Shown here piece by piece: positions 35,326 to 44,400 of a stretch of 64,000 nt of DNA (the stretch's first letter is position 1; each line of letters begins with the position of its first letter). Below the pieces are notes generated by a model that was not told the origin of the DNA, searched no databases, and was given only the letters and a program-made list of their open reading frames with translations. The stretch comes from Pseudogymnoascus destructans. Taxonomy: Eukaryota; Ascomycota; Leotiomycetes; Thelebolales; Thelebolaceae. A program made the translations under genes and the position numbers. The DNA lies in the NCBI RefSeq assembly GCF_001641265.1, contig NW_020167526.1:1550001-1614000 (forward strand), read 5' to 3'.

Positions 35326-36238
35326 GTCGAGGTAAGACCGAGGGGAGTGGCGAGCTTATGCGATCATTGTTCAAAGTAGACTATCGTAGATGAGGTTCAA
35401 GTTGCCCTTACGATTCGGTATCGTTGCAAGTCGGATATGCTCGTCCGTTCGGAGTGGTGCTGCTGCTGTTGTCGTGAATCGCAAGTCCTTTTGGATCATC
35501 AAAATCTACAGAAGCGTGGGTTAAGTAATTTATCTGTTATCGTTATCGGCTTGGTGGTAATGGGCCAATCGGGCTACCGTAGCCCGAAGGTGGTAGAGTA
35601 GACGAGTGAAGTAAGACTGCCTGCAGGGGTTCTTCCGAACACGACGCATCAGATCTCGGGCAACATATTCGAACGTCCTGGACTGGGCTTCTAGAAACAT
35701 ATCCATATTATCAACACTTTCAAGTACCACAGCACCCTAATACCACCACAAAGGAAGCATATTGAAGCAGGTAGCTTCTGGTCGATATATAAATCTCATC
35801 GGCCATATACACAACACGCTACCGCTATTCTGTCGTTACATACACTAGGTAAGCGGTTGTTTGACCTTGCTGCACCAGTGCAGTCCAAGACAGTCTGAAC
35901 CTTTGAGCGAAAGTCGCCTTCTGTTATGACTGTCTGAACTTCATGCCATGCAGAGCTCTTTCATTCCAACCAACTCTTTGTGCTGACCAATCTACCAAGC
36001 TACGCCCAAGCATAACCAGGCCATCGTCCCCAATATCGACGGCCATCGACGATCATCATCCATCCGGGTCGAGCCCATACGATCTCTCAATATACACACG
36101 CTCGACCAAAGCGTGACCCATACATTCAGTATATCTCCCTCCAATACCGCCAAGCTGTCTTCACCACTGCTCCTCCCTCGCACCATCTCCTACGACGGGA
36201 GTTCAACCCCTCCTCGTCGAGGTGACGCATATCGAAAC
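35326..36238. promoter_or_regulatory. Divergent intergenic region between AIR-like and ORM genes
   Basis: About 910 bp between two start codons on opposite strands, so it must contain both promoters. Short frames inside (for example near 35530-35730, minus) lack an ATG or homology. An in-frame ATG at 36113 upstream of the ORM start is possible but gives a poorly conserved N-terminus. Confidence 0.5.
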
Positions 36239-37013
36239 ATGTCGGCGGAAAAGATGGGGAGGAGGAGACGGTCGAGCAGTTTATTATACCAAGAACCTCC
36301 GGAGAGCATAGAGCACATGAGCGATCAAGCTGCGCTGCCAAATTTGAATGCAAACTGGGTCAATGCGAAAGGTTAGTCAACACGTTCGTCTGGGGTACGC
36401 GGGATCACTGGGGTTAGGGTGGTGTATATTGTACGATGTTATTGAACGGCTTCAAAGATGAAGTATATGGCGTTGCATGTTACATTGTCTGGCAGATGTT
36501 GAGGGTAATCATTCGTGGAACTCAGGCTAACATTTATCTGTACAGGTGCATGGACCATTCACATTGTTATTATTGCTTGCCTGAAGATCTTCTACGACAT
36601 TATCCCGGGGGTCTCACAGGAAACCTCGTGGACACTGACAAACATCTCATACATGTTTGGCTCCTATCTGATGTTCCATTGGGTTCGCGGTGTTCCGTTC
36701 GAGTTCAACTCGGGAGCCTACGACAACCTGAATATGTGGGAGCAAATTGACAACGGAGACCAATACACCCCGGCGAAGAAGTTTCTGCTTAGCGTGCCTA
36801 TCGTTTTGTTTTTGCTCAGCACACACTACACACATTACGACTTCACTTATTTTACGATCAACTTCTTGGCTGTCTTGGCCGTGGTAGTACCGAAGCTTCC
36901 ATCTGTAAGTGCCCTCGTTGAAGTCCGGCATACTCTAGTGCGCAAGCTAACACACGCTACAGAGCCACAGGATGCGAGTTGGTTTGTTCTCGGGAGCACC
37001 GGAAGACAGGTAG
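36239..37013 (+). CDS. orm1: ORM family protein, regulator of serine palmitoyltransferase
   Basis: ER membrane protein that restrains the first step of sphingolipid synthesis. Exons: 36239-36371, 36546-36904 and 36963-37013, giving 180 residues. The start MSAEKMGRRRRSSSLLY fits the ORM N-terminus, whose RRRSSS cluster is the stretch phosphorylated by Ypk-type kinases in yeast to relieve inhibition. The conserved ORMDL core follows: NLNANWVNAKGAWTIHIV, SWTLTNISYMFGSYLMFH, a GAYDNLNMWEQIDNGDQYTP loop and THYTHYDFTYFTIN. The C-terminus ends SGAPEDR. Four transmembrane segments are apparent. It appears intact. Confidence 0.95.
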
Positions 37014-37933
37014 CTGTTAGTTTATAGCCTGTGTTATTAGGATAACTCGTCACTTCGATATCTGCCTCGATGTTTCTATAATTGGTGGCTGCTCAAGCAT
37101 GCACCTGTCGGCGGAATAGAAATGTTATATAGGTCAAGAATTTGGTTTACCAATGCTTTAAGTATCCCGGTGACTTTTTGGTTATGATTATGGGCATGCT
37201 TGTGGGCTATGTCGTAACACAACGAGAGATGATGAAGGCTGTGGCAAGTAGGTGTAGCCCAACATTGACGTATCTCAGCTGATATGTGAGTTTGCAGCCA
37301 AGAGCACAGTTCGTAGAGTGGTTACTACAGACAGCAAGATCATAACAAGGCCGTAACAAGATCAGACGATTCAAGATTCAAGGATCCAAGGATCCAATGA
37401 TTCAACCATCCATATGATGCCATAGTATCCCTATCCCCGTCATCTGTTGACAGAATCCTGTCAAGCTCCAAGTAGCCAATAATTGGCAATGGATAAGTCC
37501 GAAGAGGCGGCTAAGGCCCCTATACCTTAGTTTTGAAGCTCAAACCTGTCAAGTTTGACAGCCCCTAGGGCCACTCCAATGCCCTTTCCATGTTCGGGTG
37601 GTGTGATTAGGAGACCCGCGCTTATTTGGCGTTGACGTCGCCTATAACCGCACGCCACTTATTACGCGTCGGCGACGAGCTCCATGGTAGAACAATTGCA
37701 ACAAGACCACAAATATGTAAGAGTGGAGTGAGAAAAAACAGGAAGGTGCGATGTGGGAAAGGACAGGTAGGTATAAGATTCTTCGTCCCTTACCATCCCT
37801 CTTTCTTCCCTTTTCACTTCATATCTGGCCCTGTAGAGATTATCCTGTCAAACAGCACGTCTTTTGTTGGGTCTTGATATATTCGGTGAACGCGTCAATA
37901 TTTCCATTCGTTTACAGTTTATGATCTACGAAA
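37014..37933. other. Intergenic region
   Basis: About 920 bp between the ORM stop and the GPI-protein start. It includes the ORM 3' region and the promoter of the wall-protein gene. A run of short ATTCAAG/GGATCCAA-like repeats occurs near 37365-37405. No gene recognised. Confidence 0.5.
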
Positions 37934-39910
37934 ATGCGCCTTAACCTTGCCTTCGCCGCAATAGGGCTGGTTACCTATGCCAATTCACAAGGATTTGGAG
38001 ACAAGGGAGGCAAGGAGTCCGAGAAGGGAAGCTCCAGTGTTTCCCATAAGACCTCAGAGAGCCCCAGTGCTTCCCATAAGACCTCCGAGAGCTCCAGTGC
38101 TTCTATGTCATCCCACACTCACAGCTCTAGTGCTTCCATGTCATCCCACACTAGCAGCTCCAGTGTTTCCATGTCATCCCACACTAGCAGCTCCAGTGTT
38201 TCCATGTCATCGCACTCTGCCAGCTCCAGTGGTTCAACATCTGTGCAATCTGGTAGCTCCAGTGCTACTACGCCATTGGCGACTGTTAGCTCCACGATTA
38301 CTATACCTTCTGGAACCGGAAGCAGCATCTCGATCTCCTTGGGCACCGCGTCTAGTATCTCATCGGTGGCCCACGGGACGTCCACAGGCACCGTCACAGC
38401 TACCGGAACAGCCACAGGAACAGTGGGAACTGTCACAGGTTCTGCCTTCCAGGGGACCCCGTCCGCAACGAACACCCCATTCTTCTCGCAGAAATCATTC
38501 GAAGCTGGTAACACTACCAGCTTCGGCGCTACGGCAACTCAAGCGTCCTCGAACCCAGCGATCACGAATCTACCCCTCAACACATCGACCCCGAACGCGA
38601 CAACAATCACCCAGACGTCCTTGAACACCACAATCGTGACTCTGTCCAGCGTTATCCCAACTTCCCTCACGCACGGTCCATTCTTCAACACCACAGAAGC
38701 CCCCACCGGCACCGGCGCCACCCAAAGCAGCGTCGGGCCAGGACAGACAACAGTGGGCCCCGGCTCGTCGGCATCAGCTCCTGGATCATCTGCAGAAGTG
38801 CCCGGGTCATCTGCATCGGCTCCCGGGTCATCGGCATCGGCGCCCGGCTCCCAAGGGGCGTCGTCAGCAGCGACACCCGTCTTATCCGCGGCTCCGCAGC
38901 AGTCAGAGTGCAACTGTCCCTCGGGCGGCGGAGGAGGCGGCGGCGGCGGTCAGGGATGCAACTGTCCGACTTCAACTGGTGGTGGCGGCGCTCAGACAAC
39001 CTCCCCTCCTTCCCCTAGCGGCGGCGGCGGTGGTAATCAGACTACACCCAGTGGGGGCGGTGGTGGCCAAGAATGCAACTGCCCATCTGGTGGTGGCGGT
39101 GGTGGCAGCGGCGGCCAGCCATGTAATTGTCCCTCTTCTTGTGGTGGTGGTGGTGGTGCTCAAACAACCTCCCACCCTACCAGCGGCGGTGGTGGCAATC
39201 AAACAAACCCTACTAGCGGCGGCGGTGGTGGTGGTGGTAGTTCTGTATGCCCAACATGCGCCTCTGGTGGTGGCGGCGGTGGTGGCAACCAGACAACCCC
39301 TACTGGCGGCGGCGGTGGTGGTAGTGGCAGCTCCGCCTGCCCAACCTGCTCTGGTGGTGGTGGCGGCGGTGGTGGTAGCGCAACAGCACCTCCTAGCGGC
39401 GGCGAAACAACCCCTCCTAATCACGGCGGCAGCGGCGGCAACCAGACTACCCCTGGTGGCGGCGGCTCTTCTGGTGGTGGTTCCTCTATTGGCGGTTCTT
39501 CTAGTGGTAGTTCCTCTAGCGGCGGCGGCGGCAACTCTACCACTGGTGGTGGTGGCGGCGGCGGCGGTAGCTCTGCATGTCCAACCTGCGCCTCTGGTGG
39601 CGGTTCTTCTACTGGTGGTTCCTCTGGCGGCGGCGGCGGCAACTCTACCACTAGTGGTGGGGGCGGCGGCGGTAGTTCTGCATGTCCAACCTGCGCCTCT
39701 GGTGGTGGCGGCAGTGCCAGCCCAACTGGTGGCGGCGGTGGTGCTCCTAGTGGTGGAGGTGGTACCACCCTAGGTGGTGGTAGCACTCCAGGGGGCGGCG
39801 GCGGCGGCGGCAACCCTGAGAAGGGCACTACCAATAGCGCTGGTACGAAGTTGTCGAGCTCGGTGGCGGCGCTGTTGGTCGGTGCGGTTGCTGGGTTGGT
39901 GCTGATGTAG
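37934..39910 (+). CDS. Ser/Thr- and Gly-rich GPI-anchored cell-surface protein with CNCP/CPTC motifs
   Basis: Unspliced frame of 658 residues. An N-terminal signal peptide (MRLNLAFAAIGLVTYANS) and a C-terminal GPI signal (SAGTKL then a hydrophobic tail SSSVAALLVGAVAGLVLM) bracket a wholly low-complexity protein. Residues about 25-110 are Ser-rich repeats around SMSSHTSSSS. Residues 110-320 are Ser/Thr-rich and probably heavily O-glycosylated. From about residue 325 to 620, runs of Gly are punctuated by four CNCP and four CPTC motifs and by NQTT sequons. Such a layout suits a wall protein or adhesin. The cysteine pairs might cross-link chains or bind metal. The gene ends about 200 bp before the hAT insertion. 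Confidence 0.85.
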   Translation: MRLNLAFAAIGLVTYANSQGFGDKGGKESEKGSSSVSHKTSESPSASHKTSESSSASMSSHTHSSSASMSSHTSSSSVSMSSHTSSSSVSMSSHSASSSGSTSVQSGSSSATTPLATVSSTITIPSGTGSSISISLGTASSISSVAHGTSTGTVTATGTATGTVGTVTGSAFQGTPSATNTPFFSQKSFEAGNTTSFGATATQASSNPAITNLPLNTSTPNATTITQTSLNTTIVTLSSVIPTSLTHGPFFNTTEAPTGTGATQSSVGPGQTTVGPGSSASAPGSSAEVPGSSASAPGSSASAPGSQGASSAATPVLSAAPQQSECNCPSGGGGGGGGGQGCNCPTSTGGGGAQTTSPPSPSGGGGGNQTTPSGGGGGQECNCPSGGGGGGSGGQPCNCPSSCGGGGGAQTTSHPTSGGGGNQTNPTSGGGGGGGSSVCPTCASGGGGGGGNQTTPTGGGGGGSGSSACPTCSGGGGGGGGSATAPPSGGETTPPNHGGSGGNQTTPGGGGSSGGGSSIGGSSSGSSSSGGGGNSTTGGGGGGGGSSACPTCASGGGSSTGGSSGGGGGNSTTSGGGGGGSSACPTCASGGGGSASPTGGGGGAPSGGGGTTLGGGSTPGGGGGGGNPEKGTTNSAGTKLSSSVAALLVGAVAGLVLM

Positions 39911-40258
39911 AGATAGGAAAAGGGGGGGGGTATAGATGAAAAGTTAAATAGGATACTAATGAAGATGTGGGTAATATATATTTTCTTTAAATAAACGATG
40001 TAATCATAGAAAATGCTGTTATATAAAAAGATTAGGGGCTGCAGATGGACTTTTTGATAGTGTTACAATTTAAATATACTGCGTGTTTTTTTAAAAGTGA
40101 AGCGGAGTGCAATCAGTGTTGCCCGAATACCACTCTGAATATTACTCGAGCATCCTCGAGTAGAATACTCATAATTGAAGCTCGAATACCAGTACTCGAA
40201 TACCCTGAGTAGTACTCGCATATAAAATATAATTTGATATATACTAATCTAACTCTCG

Positions 40259-41121
40259 TTATGCATCGTCGCCGCTGTCTTCGTCGTCGCCTTGTGATAT
40301 AACACCCCAATTCCGCAAGCAAAGTAGATATCTAAGTGTAGAAGGCGATAGCCGGTTCCGTTTCTTTGTGATAATATCACCACCGACACTAAATACTCGT
40401 TCTGAGTCTGCTGAGGTAGCTGGAATAGCCAGGTGGTCCTTCGCTATACAAGCAATCAATGGAAATTGGTATTGCTTACTCTGCCAATACTTGAGAATAT
40501 CTGTGTCCCTACCAACTGTTGGCTCCTTCATCCATCGCTTCCATTCCGGCTCAGTATCGTGATGGCTTTGTGATACATATAACTCGTCTTCTGAGTCTAC
40601 ATCGATATTCATAGCTTGCTCTGTATCTAGATCCTCATCTTCAATACTATTAATAACGTTGCTGCTCGAATATCAGACTCGCGGCCTGTACCGGTAGAAG
40701 CAGTCCTGCCACTGTGCTTTCGCCCTGTTCCTTTTGGTTGACTGTGTGCTATCTTTTCATATAATATTGAAGATGTTAAAATTATACTGAGGATCACAAA
40801 TTGTAGCAATCGTAGAGTGACTGTGTTGCTGATTTGTCGCTAGAGTATAGTAGTCATTAAGCTTCTTTAATGCAATCAACGTGGCATTGGCAATTGGGCT
40901 TCGTTCTGGTAGCTCACTTCTCATATCTTCGAGCTTCTTAATCGTTCGCATATACTGCGGAACAGCGTATTTCAGAGTTGGATAAGAAGAGCCTTGAAAC
41001 TTCTAAGTGGGACGGATAAAGATATAGAATAGCTTCAACAAGTCATGTAACGTAGCCCAATCTACTGCAGTTAAAGCAATATCCCTCATACTAGTATCTA
41101 GTTGCTGTGACGCACACAAAG
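40259..41121 (-). pseudogene. hAT transposase, C-terminal part
   Basis: Reads the C-terminal dimerisation domain of hAT transposases: QYQFPLIACIAKDHLAIPAT, then SADSERVFSVGGDIITKKRN and STLRYLLCLRNW. Upstream, in other frames, are MRDIALTAVDWATLHDLLK and the stretch with ERSPIANATLIALKKLNDYY. In-frame stops near 40980, 40757 and 40660 break it, so it is not translatable. It continues the N-terminal part found beyond element B (55144-56150). Confidence 0.88.
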
Positions 41122-41362
41122 TGTAAGGCGGCCCTCACGTGAGGGCACGTGAGGTGTCACGCTCTTACAGTGGACCTGGCGGGCTCGGTAAATTAGGGCC
41201 TACAGGTTCCTGTATATAAGGGGCTGGAGGCTCGGAGTGAGGCCTCCAGTCAATAGTCGATGTATCTACGTAGACCTATTGTGCTTACAGAATACGATAC
41301 CTTCCTGCCTCCTGACCTGGTTCCCTGAGCTCCCGTGTGACCCTGGGTCCTACGACTTTACA
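41122..41362 (+). repeat. Element B 5' LTR
   Basis: 241 bp, TGTAAGG...TTTACA. U3 begins with overlapping CACGTG palindromes (within CCTCACGTGAGGGCACGTGA). TATATAA is at 41213-41219. Predicted transcript start is near 41248, where AGTCAATAG begins. Confidence 0.95.
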
Positions 41363-41365
41363 ATT

Positions 41366-41374
41366 CTATTGACT
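41366..41374 (+). promoter_or_regulatory. Probable self-priming primer-binding site of element B
   Basis: CTATTGACT, 3 nt after the LTR, is the exact reverse complement of AGTCAATAG at 41248-41256, which lies 35 nt downstream of the TATA box start (41213). No tRNA-type site beginning TGG is present here. Confidence 0.7.
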
Positions 41375-41402
41375 CAACCCATACTCAGCCTACCAGATCA
41401 GG

Positions 41403-44400
41403 ATGGCGAGCCAGGAAAAGAGGATTACCCGAGCGACCTCCGGAGGAGCGACTCCAGCGGCAGAAACCATCGAGGCCAGCCCACCGACTCTGGGCCCTGA
41501 AGCCAGCAGCTCCGCGACGAGCAAAGCGGACAGGATGCCGTCAAAGCTGGCCGCCCTCAAGAATAGGATCGAAGAAGAGAGGGCCTACTACAATACCATG
41601 GAAGAAGCCCTCCAAGTATTCCGACGATCGCACGGCGACGACTATAGCGCCTACCCGGAGGAAGTAAGGGTCTTCGCAGAAAGACAGGTCCGAATACAAG
41701 AAGAAGGACGCCGGAAAAGGCGACACCAAGACAGTGAGGAAGAATGGGAGGGGACCCCAAACGAGGAGGAACAAGAGACTGCCTCCGTAGTATCGCGAGA
41801 AGCAACCCCGTCGTATAGGCCTTTCGGCAAGGTCAAGGACCCTAAGGTCTACAAAGGCGAGTCGACACGAGAGCTCAACGAGTTTATGGCCTCAATCCGC
41901 GCTTCCTTCCGATACCAGCCAAGAATGTTCCCAACCGAGCAATCCAAGGTGGCCTTCGCCGCCCAATACCTTGAGAGCGACCCCATGAAGGAGTGGGACA
42001 ACCGCTGCGCCTCGCAAGAGGAAGGGCTCGAGGACCCTTTAGATATCGCAGGGTTTGAAGAGTTCCTTCGCGACCTCCATATCGACCCAGCCAACCGGCA
42101 ACGCATTGCAGCCCTCAAATACAACGGCGCCCACCAGCGTAAGGGGCAGGGTATCCGCAAATTCGTTGCGTACCTCGAGGAATTGGAGCGGGAAATGGAG
42201 CCCTACACCGAGTCCCAGAGGACCACCCACCTCCTGACGAAGTTACACCCAGAAATGAGGCAGCGCCTCCTTGAGGGTGGCTACGCCGAGCGTTCCACGA
42301 CCCACAGGGAGGCTGTTGTCAATATCCTAGCCATGCTGGAAATGAACAACCGGTGGGTAACCGAGAAGAATCCTTCTACGGATAGGCCCAACACAAGGGA
42401 GAATAAGGGAACCCTGCAGGGTGGCTTTCCAGCTCGGAAGGGCCACTTCAATAGCCACAAGTCGGGCAATCACCGGGAGCGAACGCCCTTCCAGGATCGC
42501 CGTCGATCGGACCAACAACCTGCGCGCAAGCCAGCCGACTGTCATACTGACATTCGTTGCACTCAGTTTGCTATCAAACTCAAGAGCAAACTTAGAAATC
42601 TCCTCCTCAAACCTACAAGTCACCATACATATCTTGGCTTATCACACCAACAACAGAAGCAATACTACTCAACGATTGCTGCAAACTCTTCTACTACATC
42701 TGTTTATGCTACATACATCACGGCATATCATTTGAACACTCATTGAACAAGTTATTAAGAAAATCTCCTCCTTAAGGGGGTGGGCCAATACTACCACATG
42801 GCATATATCTACCAACTAGAGGCCTAGGAACATGAACGATAGCTCTAGAAGCTTCTACAACCCTCTATGATTCATTACACGTCATCGCTCCTTAGTTACC
42901 CACAAGATTGGTTAAGTTATGACATAATTTATCTATAGGTACTCTGACCTTGGACCTCCTTTTCACTTCCTATAGGCTAGGAACCCAAGAGATGGTTCTA
43001 TGGGATTCTCTTACGTTCACTACATGATTAGCAAGCTAGTTGTGGGTCGCACTTGATTTCTAATACATTTACCAAGCCTGGTTAGTCATGGAAAGTCATG
43101 GAAAATGAGAGAACTACACTCCTTTGGCATAAATAGGATTGCCCTTTCCTTAAGAAAGGGCAAGCAGGCAATACAGTAAATCGACTAGCACATACTTCTA
43201 CGTCTTTTCCAAGCTTCCAAGCATTGATCTTGTTATTCTCTGTTTTTGAAAAGTCAGTGAGGTGCTAACCTCTGACTTACCCCTGAGTTCTCAGACTCAA
43301 CATTTGTTGCAACTTGTCTAAACCACTTCACCACATCATACACCTGATTGCTGCGTTGTGGAATAGTCTAAGCTACAACCCTTTGGCTCTGTTTCCTAAG
43401 ACAGTGTGTTGTCTTAGTAAATTCATCCCTTCCTTGGGTGGCTAGATTCTCATATCTGGTGCACCCACCATTACACCTTGCCTGCTTCAAGCTTCAACTA
43501 TTTCTATAGCAGCACTTCGATACTACAATGGAGGACGACCAAGCTCCTACAACTACTGCTGAACAGCAGATGCAACAACTGTTTGCCTTTATACAAACTA
43601 TAGCAAACAAACTTGAGAATTTGGAAAACACCTTTCAAGCCAACACTTCAGCAACACAATCTTCAACTCAGACACATCATACAGAGCTTCCCACAGCTCC
43701 TCTGGCTATTTCGAGTACCCCAGGTGCACTTCCTAAAGTGCAAACACCAGATTTATACCATGGAGACAGGAGGAAGTTGAAGGGATTTCTTATGCAACTG
43801 GACATCTACTTCACCCTCAGGCCTCATCAGTTCACCTCAGACATTCAGAAGATCTATTTCGCTGCCAGCTACCTCCGTGGATCTGCATTCAACTTCTTTG
43901 AGCCATATCTTAGAAGACTTAGTGGCAACAACCAAAATACCACTACACCTTTGATTACCTCTTATGACCAGTTTCAAGAGGAACTTACCAGGACCTTTGG
44001 AGACATCAACGAAACTGCTACAGCAGAAAGAGAGCTACAGAAGCTATGTCAAAAGACCTCTGCTGCTCAGTATACAACAGAATTTAGGAGAATCACTTCT
44101 CACTTGACTTGGAATGAAGAAGCCTTAGTCTTCACTTACTACCAAGGGCTCAAGAGCTCTATTAAGGATGAACTCAGCAAAGAAGAACGCCCTACAACAC
44201 TTCAAACGCTTATAGAGAAAGCTGTCAGACTCGATGATAGGCTTTTTGAAAGAAGAAAGGAGAAGAACCAAGACTGGCATCCAACAAGAAATTTCAACAA
44301 TTACACCTCTACACCAACTGCTAAGGACTCAGCACCTGAACCTATGGACTTAGACGCCTCTATAAAGAGATCTACAGCAAATCCAGCACCTCAGCCTACA

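Noticed and set aside
35530..35730. Helical 66-codon minus-strand frame between the AIR-like and ORM genes
   Set aside because: It starts with GTG, has no ATG-supported conserved start and no recognisable family. It could be a small exon but has no support.
36113..36238. Upstream in-frame ATG for the ORM protein
   Set aside because: The extension is Ser/Pro-rich and unlike ORM N-termini. The MSAEKMGRRRRSSS start fits the family size of about 180 residues.
38119..39834. Long frames on the other strand and in other frames of the Gly-rich wall protein gene
   Set aside because: They are mirror images of GGN/TCN codon runs. The forward frame alone has a signal peptide and GPI signal.
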